Below, piece by piece: positions 29,998-39,658 of a stretch of 64,000 nt of DNA. The stretch comes from Craspedostauros australis (Eukaryota; Bacillariophyta; Bacillariophyceae; Mastogloiales; Achnanthaceae), in contig JAMXDE010000014.1 of NCBI GenBank assembly GCA_026770025.1, positions 620,001 to 684,000 of the forward strand. Reading direction: 5' to 3'. The translations under genes were made by a program, and so were the position numbers. The notes below the pieces were generated by a model, which saw only the letters and a list, made by a program, of their open reading frames with translations, was not told the DNA's origin and made no database searches. The first letter of the stretch is position 1. Every line of letters starts with the position of its first letter.

Positions 29998-31527
29998 ATG
30001 GAGTCGCCTGCCTCGATGCAGTCAACAGCACGTCAGCAACCACAAACACCAGTGAGCTCGCGAGGTCGGAGGCAGCCCGCGTGGCATCTGCTGGCGGACC
30101 ATGCGGTGGCCATCGGTTTCACAACCCGTCTGCTAATGGCGTGGCTGCTTCCCCTGCTGCTGGATGACGGGAGGTTCATTCCGGGAGTGGCATACACGGA
30201 CATTGACTTTTACGTGTTCTCGGATGCCGCCCAAGCCGTGCGTGACGGCGGCAGTCCCTACGACCGTCACACGTATCGGTACACGCCGTTCCTGGCTCAG
30301 ATGCTGGCGTACATGTCCAAGGACTTCGCGCGGTACCTATTCTGTATCGCGGATGCGATGTGCGGGTGGATCATTCTTTGGTACCGTCGTAACAATCGAA
30401 GGCATGCAACCAATGGGCATGACGACAATGGAAGTGTAGGATCCGCGGGAGACAGATTGCTAGATGCATGCTGGTGGATGTACAATCCGTTGGCGATCAA
30501 TATCTGCACCAGAGGCTCCAACGAATCGCTGGTGGTGCTCCTCCCTGTCCTTCTGACGCTGTGGAGGATACAGGCATCGCCGTCATCCGTGCAAAATGCA
30601 ATGCTTGCCGGCATCTGCCACGGGCTGGCTATCCACTCGAAGCTGTATCCTATCATTTACTCCCTTTCGTTCATGGTGTATCTCGCCCCAGCGATGGAGA
30701 AGCCAACACAGAGGGGGCAAGCTTCATCAAGTGCAGGTGGTATCGCCGCTCGGATCGTGAACTTCATCATCGGCTGGGCCAAACGATTGCTGACAGCCCA
30801 ACCAATGGCATTCCTGCTTACGTCCATCGCAGTGTTTGCTTCGCTTACATTGCTCGGAGTGCGCTGGTACGGTGAAAAGGCTCTGCAAGAAGGATTGCTA
30901 TACCACTTCTCCAGAGTCGACCACCGACACAACTACTCCATGTACTGGTATTGGATATACCTGACGCGGAGCATGCCCACCATCACCAGCGCCAGCATAG
31001 CGTTGATGGGACGGCTGCTCTTGATACCGCAGATCATGCTGCTCGTCGTCTCATCCCTAGGTCTGGCCAAGAAGAATCTCGCGCTGGCGCTCTTCGCGCA
31101 GACCTATCTGTTCGTCATCCACAACAAGGTCATCACGGGACAGTACTTCACCTGGTTCCTCTGCCTCCTGCCATTGTGCACCGATGCATTGCGATTCACG
31201 CCACGCGTCCAAATGAACCTAGCGGGCGTCCTGCTATCCATTGGGCTCTGGCTGGGCTCGGCGTACTGTCTGGAGATACGAGGCATGGCTGTCCACAGAT
31301 GGAATTGGTTGGCATCGGTCGTGTTCTTTTGGATGAACACCATGCTGCTGGGCGCATTGCTCAGTCCGAGCGTTGGGTCAAAGTCTGCAAGTGGTGATGG
31401 CGATGAAAATGATGGTGGTGATAGAGATAGCGATGATGGTCATCGCGTCGCTGCTTCAGACCGTGTGGCGAGGATCGGTGGCGACAACAAGAGCAAAAAT
31501 CAAAGGGGGAAGGCCAAGCAACAATGA
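29998..31527 (+). CDS. PIGM: GPI mannosyltransferase 1 (PIG-M / Gpi14)
   Basis: 509 aa, single exon, polytopic. It adds the first mannose (from dolichol-phosphate-mannose) to the GPI anchor precursor in the ER. The family's lumenal catalytic loop is clear at residues 66-100: YTDIDFYVFSDAA (the DxD), then GGSPYDRHTYRYTPFLA. Further PIG-M landmarks are WMYNPLAINICTRGSNESL (about 160), GLAIHSKLYPIIYSL (about 205), the FSRVDHRHNYSMYWYWIYL loop (about 303) and FVIHNKVITGQYFTWFLCLL (about 377). About eight to ten hydrophobic segments are seen. The tail after residue 455 is acidic then basic and low complexity. Length is somewhat above the usual 400-430 because of this tail and an inserted linker near 240. 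Confidence 0.93.
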   Translation: MESPASMQSTARQQPQTPVSSRGRRQPAWHLLADHAVAIGFTTRLLMAWLLPLLLDDGRFIPGVAYTDIDFYVFSDAAQAVRDGGSPYDRHTYRYTPFLAQMLAYMSKDFARYLFCIADAMCGWIILWYRRNNRRHATNGHDDNGSVGSAGDRLLDACWWMYNPLAINICTRGSNESLVVLLPVLLTLWRIQASPSSVQNAMLAGICHGLAIHSKLYPIIYSLSFMVYLAPAMEKPTQRGQASSSAGGIAARIVNFIIGWAKRLLTAQPMAFLLTSIAVFASLTLLGVRWYGEKALQEGLLYHFSRVDHRHNYSMYWYWIYLTRSMPTITSASIALMGRLLLIPQIMLLVVSSLGLAKKNLALALFAQTYLFVIHNKVITGQYFTWFLCLLPLCTDALRFTPRVQMNLAGVLLSIGLWLGSAYCLEIRGMAVHRWNWLASVVFFWMNTMLLGALLSPSVGSKSASGDGDENDGGDRDSDDGHRVAASDRVARIGGDNKSKNQRGKAKQQ

Positions 31528-31999
31528 CAGAGTGCGATGCAACTTTGAATGCTGGAAGACAATGGCATATCATGTAATAGAATAGTCTGTTTGGCATGCC
31601 TAGAGTACGCGTAACTCGTTGAGTAGCTCGTGGAGTACCTGCAGATTGACGCGTGGTTTGAAAACTAGAGAGGCAGTGCGCTGACGGGAATGCGAACGAT
31701 CATGAATCACGGTTCATCTGAACGTGCGCAAACCAAAACGTGAACACGAACGACAAAAAGATACGGTTTGGCCACAACTTCCGCTCAACAAAAATACACG
31801 CAGGTGATGGTGTGGTGTGTTGTGCTGAAGCCTTCGTGGCAGACCGCGAATACCTCAATGTGAATTCCATCAGGAGACCTTCGTGCGCATAGCGTATGTA
31901 CGAAAGTTGTAGAGCACGGAATTGAACTTCATTCATCCACATATCGAAGGCAAAGGCAAAGGCAGAGGCAAGCTCAAAGACAAGAGCACTCCACGAAAC
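31528..31999. other. Intergenic spacer
   Basis: About 470 bp. It contains a double motif ACTCGTTGAGTA/GCTCGTGGAGTA (31614-31637) about 90 bp after the PIG-M stop. No gene seen. Confidence 0.5.
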
Positions 32000-33160
32000 A
32001 TGGCGCGACCCCGTTCGAGGCGAAACAAGCAGTCGAATGCAAGCGGATCTCCTGCGGACTCCAGCAAGTCCCAGGAGCATGACAGCGTCAACACGCACAA
32101 GCAGCACGATGATGGCGACAAGGTGCAGAGCAAGCAGAATGATGGCGACAAGACGGAACCACAAAGCAGCGGCGGGGGCATGCGGAGGATACTTCCGATC
32201 TTATTCTCACCGTGGGTTATCGCTGCGATGATCGTCGTCATCTTACGAATGGGAGACATTGCGCATTACTTTGAATCGGTCGCGCTGCCGTTTGTTGAAG
32301 ATTATCTTCCAGTTGCTCACGTGCAAATGGGGGTGGGCAGTATCCTCAACCAGGCTTCTCGCAACACAACAAACTCAGTACCACAAAAAACGTCGACTTT
32401 GATTCCTCGATCAAATCAAAATGTGCATTCGAATACAAATGCGAATACAGATATGAATGCAAGCGCCGATGTGGAGACGCAAGTAAACACACGTGCGGGT
32501 TCACTTGTCAATGCTGCTGATGGCCACACTGATGATCATGGCACTACCACCCGCGATACTACTCGCAGTGTCAACACAGCTGAGAACAGCAACACCAATG
32601 AAAACAACGATGACATCCGCAATAGCAAGGGCAGTGACAATAGCATGAGCACTTCTTCACAACAAGGCACCACGAGGAGTGCAACAGAAGCCGCAGCAAC
32701 GGAATCCGTCTCAGCCATGACGAGGTTCACGGATGTCGCTGATTTCGTGAGCGAAAGCACGTGGCTCTCCGCCGTTCTCTCCATATTCGAATCGGAGGAG
32801 GACTCCAGGCAACCTCCTCCAACCTGCGACGCATCAATCTCCTCCATGAAGTCAAGAAGGTGCAGACTGATGTTCCGAAAGGCACAGCAGGTCGTTTCTT
32901 CAGAAGCCGAGGTCAAAGTTCGAGGTCTGCCGTCGCAAGTGGAAGAATGCTCCATATGGAACCGTGCCTGTCGGCACTTCAAACGAACAGGCACCGCGGT
33001 GAACATCTTTACCTCAAACGATACCGATCCATCCACGACTTCGCAAACCGACAGGTCCACGCCAAAAGAACCAGCCGAGATCCCCAGCAACCGAGAATGG
33101 ATCGACATTGCCATTGCCGTAGCAGCCTTCTTGGTCATCCTGTTGATCTTCTGCGGGTGA
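32000..33160 (+). CDS. Two-TM protein with Asn/Thr/Ser-rich middle, function unknown
   Basis: 386 aa from ATG 32000; the frame is open further upstream but only from a TTG at 31922. A basic N-terminus (ARPRSRRNKQ) precedes a polar stretch and a hydrophobic segment near residues 66-86 (PILFSPWVIAAMIVVILRMG). The middle (about 120-250) is rich in Asn, Thr, Ser and Asp, with possible N-glycosylation sites. A more ordered part (about 255-345) carries four to five Cys (TCDAS, RRCRL, EECSIWNRACRHF). A second hydrophobic segment ends the protein (WIDIAIAVAAFLVILLIFCG). This looks like a membrane protein with a lumenal or extracellular loop between two anchors. I do not recognise the family. Confidence 0.6.
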   Translation: MARPRSRRNKQSNASGSPADSSKSQEHDSVNTHKQHDDGDKVQSKQNDGDKTEPQSSGGGMRRILPILFSPWVIAAMIVVILRMGDIAHYFESVALPFVEDYLPVAHVQMGVGSILNQASRNTTNSVPQKTSTLIPRSNQNVHSNTNANTDMNASADVETQVNTRAGSLVNAADGHTDDHGTTTRDTTRSVNTAENSNTNENNDDIRNSKGSDNSMSTSSQQGTTRSATEAAATESVSAMTRFTDVADFVSESTWLSAVLSIFESEEDSRQPPPTCDASISSMKSRRCRLMFRKAQQVVSSEAEVKVRGLPSQVEECSIWNRACRHFKRTGTAVNIFTSNDTDPSTTSQTDRSTPKEPAEIPSNREWIDIAIAVAAFLVILLIFCG

Positions 33161-33652
33161 TTGGTCTTGGAAAAGGGAGTCGATCGAAAGCAGATAGTCC
33201 TGGAGTACATGATGAATGCATGATTAAGAGAAGCTTTATTGCTATGCAGTTAATGCGACTGTGATTAAGTACATGGAATAGTACTCTCAATGCGCTCCAT
33301 TCCATCCATACAAGTGAAGCCACACGTCCGTGGTTGCCCCGAAACGTGAGGTGAATTTAGTCGACTGAGTCGAATTGCAACCACACAAAAGCCCAACAGT
33401 CGACGATGGCGCTTTCGCCGTTCGCCTGCGCCCAACGACACAACACGAAGCAACCTTGGACGAAGGCATCCCCACTTCCCTCCTTCGGTTGGACAAACGA
33501 AGATCGCGCTCACACTCTCGTCCTTTCGCATACCACTTGAAGCACGTGCAATCCACTCATCCAGCAACCCACGCAGCAGCTCGGTTTCCCATACCTACAC
33601 ACTCTGAGTCAAGTGCATTGCACAAACACCACCACCCAACACAAAAAACACT
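33161..33652. other. Intergenic spacer
   Basis: About 490 bp, no gene seen. CA-rich just before the dynactin-4 start. Confidence 0.5.
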
Positions 33653-35511
33653 ATGAGCAGCTCGGATAATGAAGCACACGTGCTGTACGTGGATCATCAG
33701 GGCCACCCCGCCCCGCTGTCGATGAGCTACCATGCGACGGCCTCGCGGCGGCTGGCATCGGCGGTGGACCGCCATCCTCCGTCAACGATCACCGAGGTGG
33801 ACTCCGCCTACTGCCCGCAGTGCCTGACATTCCATGATGCCAACTCTGCGTCCAACATCGGCTACTGCCTCAAACCGACCTGCCGATTGTGCCCGCTGTC
33901 CAACGCGGTGGCAACCGTCACGGTGGATGAGACCGATCTCATCTACGAGTGCGGCCTCAGCGACTGGACATCCCGATCGTGCCACATCCATCAATCCGTG
34001 CCCGTGGATTCCGAGGGCAAGGTGGAGAAGGAAGATCTGGAGACCGCGTGCAACAATCTGGGCAAGGATCTGGCCGCCAGGAGTGATCAGAAGGAGCATC
34101 AGGCGGAGGAGTACTTCAAGAGCATGCTCAGCGCGCTGGAAACGATGGCAAAGGAGCAGATGCGCGGACAGCGCAGCGCCTTCTATTCCTCCAGCTTCCT
34201 CACACGCCGCCGCGACATCAACGACAACCAAACGTGGTCGGTGTCTTCGCTGGAGGCCTCGTTGGACGCCAGAAGCGAGATCGTCGCGGCATCGTTGGCG
34301 AACAATGTTGGCGGCCGGCCGGTGGAAAGCCACTCGCTGGAGGTCGAGCAAGCATTGGATCCCTCACTGGCAGGCAAGCCCATCAACAGCATCCTGCTGC
34401 AACCGGGAAAAGTCCAATCGCTTGCCGATCTGTTGCCGCTGCGCATCCCGCTTCGCCCTCGCAAATCTCGAAGATGCCGTGCGGAGCTGGCGGAAGGTCG
34501 CCCGGGCATCTTGCTGAAGCCCAAGTTGAATCCGTTGGAGGGCGATTCCAGTTTGAGAACCGGCCATGGACAATGGTGGAAGAAGGTACGTCAGCTACGT
34601 CAGCCATGCCTTCGATACATTTCGATCTAGAGGTTTCATGCACGATGAACTGGCTCTTCTCTGGCTGTTTGACCGTTGCATTCTGTGCTCGGTCGCGCAG
34701 CTCAACTCTGCTCTATTTCAAAGCAAACTCGTATTGCGTTCCCGAATTCTGACAACCCATCGTACTCGTATTCTCCAAATGCAATCAACCATCCTCCTCG
34801 TACACGACCCTTCCGAATACAATCTCTTTTGCCTGCTCACTGTATACTTTTCGTTTACCCCCACAGGATTCAAGCGGCATTCACGTGCTACCGCGCATGC
34901 GGATAGTGTCGCATGGGACGGATGGATCACGTCGTGCGCTGCTGCTGCGAGTGGCAAATCCAACGCTCGGTGAAATCAGACTTCGTTTGGCCGCCTCGGC
35001 GTACACAGGCGAGCAGTCTTGGGATGCCCCCAACGAAACCAACCCAGTCTTCAAGGGCTTGCTGGTGGATTCCTTGACGAACGCCAAAATCGAAGCCGCC
35101 ATGTCAACTGATGCCATGAAGACACTGAAAAGCACGGAGATATCGCAATTGGAACGGGCCGAGGATTCCTTCCTCGAATTCGGCAAGGCAAGGAACGATG
35201 ACCCGGAGGACGTCATGGACTGGAAGGCGGAGGACGCACTCGCAGGATCAGATGTTAGCCCGGCAAGCGAGAAGACATCCAGCATCCGATTGATTGCGCT
35301 CAAGTCCGCGTGTGCGTGGTACGAACTGGTGGTCGTGGAACCAACGGTCGAAGGCGATGCAACACACGCTGCCATTCCACTCTCCCTTCAAATTGAGGTG
35401 GGCAATCAATCTTGGGACAGTTCCCTGATCCGATCCTCTGCGTTACCTGGCGATGACCCTGATACTGTGTCTATCGATATTCTGTTGGCGTGGAAGGCAA
35501 CGAAGCAATGA
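33653..35511 (+). CDS. DCTN4: Dynactin subunit 4 (p62), two exons
   Basis: Exons 33653-34585 and 34867-35511, 281-nt phase-0 intron (GTACGT donor, CACAG acceptor); 525 aa. Dynactin-4 sits at the pointed end of the dynactin filament that links dynein to cargo. Family marks: a Cys zinc cluster at about 52-85 (YCPQCLTFHD; YCLKPTCRLCP), YECGLSDWTSRSCHI (about 101), and the signature LRIPLRPRKSRRCRAEL (about 263) with LLKPKLNP, which the p62 family shares as LRPRKSxRC. The second exon (DSSGIHVLPRMRIVSH, then LLLRVANPTLGEIRLRL) is beta-rich, as in the family. The first CxxC pair of animal p62 is not seen. Its presence implies a cytoplasmic dynein-dynactin system and flagellated or dynein-bearing ancestry. 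Confidence 0.88.
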
Positions 35512-36224
35512 GCTGATATTAGTTACGACTACATGCGTTGAGAACACCTTGCACCGTCTCATGCAATAACTACGATAGCCTAAGTTATGTACTACAGAGT
35601 GGAGACGATGTGGGTCTTGCCACCTGGGCAACACTACGGATACTCTAAGTTCCACCATACTCATACCAATGCACCTGCGCTCTGCTGTAACACAACCGCA
35701 AGGGTAGTAGCTGCGATGGCGATGTCATGTTGAGAGGATACGAGAGGTCCGGGATCAAGAGCCTGTGATGCAACCGTCCTACAAGTAACAGTCTCTCATT
35801 CAATAATTGCAGCAAGGCGCAACATGCTGCTATTCTATGAATACGTAAGAGTGCATCAGTGGGATGAAGATTATGCGTGATCGCCGTCCATGGAACTGCT
35901 CGTCCTGGATTCCAGCTTCTTCGTGATCTCTTCCAACTTCCTTCCCCTCGGAACGTACGCGACGGTCCTGCTCGCATGACCATAGAGTAGGTAGATTCCC
36001 GACATGTGTGTTTGTGTGACAAGGGATTGAGTACAGAATATCACATGGTGTTTGAGGCATGATGAGAATGGCGTCCGACGAAATGCAAGTAACTTTCATG
36101 AAGTGAAACGCAACAGTGCGAGTTTTGCTTGCAGGGCCAGTCACAGCGCTGGTGTTCCACCTACCCACACATGCACACATGCACCCGCGTATGCAGACGA
36201 GCACCGTTGTCCCGATCATTCAAC
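35512..36224. other. Convergent intergenic region
   Basis: About 710 bp between two convergent genes. Nothing recognisable. Confidence 0.5.
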
Positions 36225-38841
36225 TTACTGTTTCCAAACTTCTCGGAAGGTTTCCCATGATGATCCTACTGGCTTCATCAACTCAATATCTGTTGCGTCA
36301 GGGGCGTTGTTCAGCTCGGCGTAGTAATCGACCAGCGGTCCCAGAATCTTAACGGATCTGGGAACCTGCTCCATCGCTTCCTCCAAAATATGCTCCGGCA
36401 CAACCCGTCCAGTGACTAATGCTCGATCCTGTGTGATGCACGAAAGGATGAATGCATTTGATTGAGCGTTTGATGGAGCATTTGATTGAGTGATTGATTG
36501 GTTCGCATGTGCAACACGTGATCAAAGGATGCAAGACCAGTATTTGCGTGGCATGGTAGGCAAGATGAGTGTCAGTGAGTCAAGCACTTCTTCATGCAGT
36601 GCAAATGTTATATTTTACAACATGCACACCAGTAGCAACAGCAACAACACCAACCCAACGATCACAGACTCAATTTCATACTCTTGCGCTGTTCGTGGCA
36701 CAGCACAACACAACACACTCGCTTACCGCTGCCCGCTTCAAGACGGCTTCTCTTGGTGCCGTGATATGCAAAATAGCCTGCCGCAGGCTGGGAAAATCCT
36801 TGCGCAAACGCGCAAAGTAGGTTTGGTACCAATCCGAGTCACGCAACGACCCATCTTGCAGCACATTCTTGCCCGCTTGCAATGCGGCCAACGTCAAGAT
36901 CTCGGCGATGTAACCAGCCTCCTTGCGTGTCAGTTCGCCAGCCAGGACGGGATTTTCCTCGACGTAGACATGGAACTCCGGCAGCAGATGGCGGATCTCG
37001 TCCGGATCCACCACGACGAATGCCGTGAGCGGGAATCGGTCTTTCCCAACGAGCTTGTTCATGGTGTAGCTCTTGCCCGCTCCCATGGCACCTGCCGTGA
37101 AGACGATCCATGGCTCCGTCGGCACGGTCCCCAGCTGGCCGTTGTTGTCGCTGATGATCGCCGATTCCAGCATGTCGGAGATGATGGCATCCTGCAGCTT
37201 CTGTCGTTCGAACGTGTAGTTGCTGTGGTAACCGTAGTCCAATGTTTCACGGATGTGCGAGAATCTGCCGTAGAAATCCATGGTGTCGGATCGGTTGTTC
37301 TCCTCGGAGGATATCAAGGCGGAGAATCGACGTCTTCTTCGACATCGGGTGTGATACGCGGTGGCGCAGTCCACGACGTCCTGCTTCTGTTCGTCGGACA
37401 CTTCGAGTCGTAGCTTCGTCCTTCCCTTCATGCCAGGCTTCCATGCGCAGGTCTGCAAGAAAGTTTGGTTGAAGTTGGTCCAGTCCGAACCATCCAGCAG
37501 CTCGATAGTTTGTTCGTTTTGGATGTGGTAGAAGGCATCCAGCTTTGGTTGGAGCTGCGCGATGGATTGCGGGATCTCCTTGAACTTGCGCTTGATGGAG
37601 TCCTTGGAGATCTGGCGGCCCGTGACCTTCGCATGGGCGGTGCAACGTCGTATGACGGTGTCGTACGACGCAGTGACGTGCAGTAGACCGATCTTGAGGC
37701 TCGGATACTGCTGACGCAGCGCGTCGACGCGTTTCATCTCCCACTTGGCATCGCTGAGCGTGCCATCGATGATGACGTTCCTCCCGGCCTGGAAGGCGGC
37801 GAACGCAACGATCTCGGCGATGTAGCCGCATTCCTTCTTCGTGAGCTTCTCAACGAGCGTCGGGTTGCGGCGCACGTAGGATCCGTACTCCGGCAAGCGC
37901 CGACGGATTTCATCGTGATCGATGGAGACGAAGCTGAGCAACGGCAGGCGGCCATCTTTGACCAATTCGTTGACGACGTGGTTCTTGCCCGCACCCTTGA
38001 CCCCGGCCGTGTAGAGCAGCCAGGGTTCTGTCGGCGTGACGCACAGCGTGGGATCTTCCACGTTCTCGAGCATGTCCTCGATGATGGCATCCTGCAGCCA
38101 CTGGCGTTCCTTCTGGTAGTTGCTGTGAAAGGTGTAGTCCAGCTTCTTGCGAATGTGCGAGTACGGACCAAAGTACTGCGCGTCGTTTCCCCGGTTGTGA
38201 TCCTCCGTGGAATTGAGCACCGAGAATTTGCGGAAGGCCCGTGAGCGCCGGAAGAGGAATCGTCGTCGGCCTGCAGATTTGGGGATGCTTCCATCCTTCG
38301 AATTGGTCGTCCCCGGGCTTAGATTGGCGTCGCGGCTTGAAGTGTTGGCAGGGCAGAGCATGCCAACGAGTTTGCTTTTCTTGAGTTTGGCCATGGGTCC
38401 CTGCTTTTTATGATGGTGCAGCTTGTCTGTAGATGAAGAAGAAGATTCTGCGCTGGCAGTCGTGGACGGAACCGATGCGGCTTCGGACACCGATGACGGC
38501 ACACGATCGATGCTGTTGGTGTTGGTATTGTTGATGTTGTTGGTGACATTGTTGATATTGGTGACGCTGTTGGTGCTGCTGGCGCATGTGCTGATGCTGA
38601 TGTTGCTGGCGCTCTTGGAGATGGATGACATGATGGCGCTGGCCGCTTGGCTGGCGGCCGACTTGACGCTCCGACTCGATCTGCCGCCGCCGTTGGCCTT
38701 TGCGTTGGCTGCGCCTGACGTTGGGCTCTGTCGCACTTTGCCGCTGGTGCTGCTATCACTGTCTTCGGCTGCCGAAGATCTTGAGGGTGATAGCGAGTGT
38801 TTGTTCCTGTTCTTTGGCGACATCAAGCGTCCGAAGACCAT
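36225..38841 (-). CDS. Protein with two tandem P-loop kinase (zeta-toxin superfamily) domains, two exons
   Basis: A host gene with exons 36727-38841 and 36225-36428, separated by a 298-nt phase-0 GT-AG intron (GTAAGC donor, CACAG acceptor); 772 aa. The first 170 residues are Ser/Asn-rich and low complexity. Two copies of one P-loop phosphotransferase domain follow. Copy 1 (about 250-480) opens with TEPWLLYTAGVKGAGK and copy 2 (about 540-770) with TEPWIVFTAGAMGAGKS. Each then shows VxxDxDEIRxLLPE (SIDHDEIRRRLPEYGSYV; VVDPDEIRHLLPEFHVYV), an NV-x-DG-x-L/S-x-D-x-x-W block, and a tail beginning VTGR. The small second exon supplies the copy-2 tail (VTGRVVPEHILEEAMEQVP), matching copy 1 (VTGRQISKDSIKRKFKEIP). 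Such domains are widespread in eukaryotic protists as ordinary cellular kinases of unknown substrate. It diverges from the PNUTS-like gene. Confidence 0.8.
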
Positions 38842-39658
38842 TTGTTCTCACAATCTATCTTCCCGCAGCGCGCGAGATTGTCTTTCCGTTCAGCGGCTCT
38901 GCCTTTTCTGAACTGTGAGCAATCTGATCAACAATAAGGTGGAGCTGTGTACGACTAGCCGTGGTATTATTGCATTGATTGATGGCGGTGATGGCGGTGA
39001 TGGCGGTGATGACGGTGATGGTGGTGGCGATCAACGAGAGCGGAGAGTCGCCAGGCCACCGGTTGCACCTGCGGATGTGATGAAGTCCTCGGCCCTCCAC
39101 GCTTCCCCGTCTCCAGAACCGCGAACAACTTCGAAGGAAAGGCCGAATCGGAACAGCTTCCTGTTGATGTCGGGACCACATGCAGTTGCGCCTTCTTCGA
39201 ACGTGAGCCAAATTCTCCCTCTGTGTTTGGGGAGAATCTCGCGCAGACACATGGTGGCGTGGTCGTGCCTCTTTTGGTGATCTTTCTGAGAGGTAGACTC
39301 AGTCGTGTGAAGCATGGCACCCACATGAGTCACGGGGTAAAACTGGTGAAAGAGACATTGTAAGACTCATCGTTGGTATTAGTCACGATATATAATATTA
39401 ATTCTCCCTTAAACCCCCACAAACATTCGACCACGGACAACAAAACAGAATCGTGAAACTCAGACCACCAAACACCACCGAAACAACAGACGATCGAGGC
39501 ATCTCACTTGATGCTTGGCGCTGTTGAACTCGTGCGTGTGCAACTGTCCACAGCCAGAGAGCATTCCCTCTCTCTCTGTCTCTCTCCGTCTGTTCCCATT
39601 GAATTATAGAATATAATACTTAGCATGGGAAAAACACAGTGATCAGGAATCAAACAAG
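38842..39658. promoter_or_regulatory. Divergent promoter region with minisatellite
   Basis: About 820 bp between divergent starts. It has a GATGGCGGT minisatellite (38981-39028), an AT-rich patch (about 39388-39405), a CT-rich run (39567-39592) and a TATAATACTT string at about 39611. No individual element is assigned. Confidence 0.4.
38981..39028. repeat. GATGGCGGT minisatellite
   Basis: About five imperfect 9-bp units. Confidence 0.8.
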
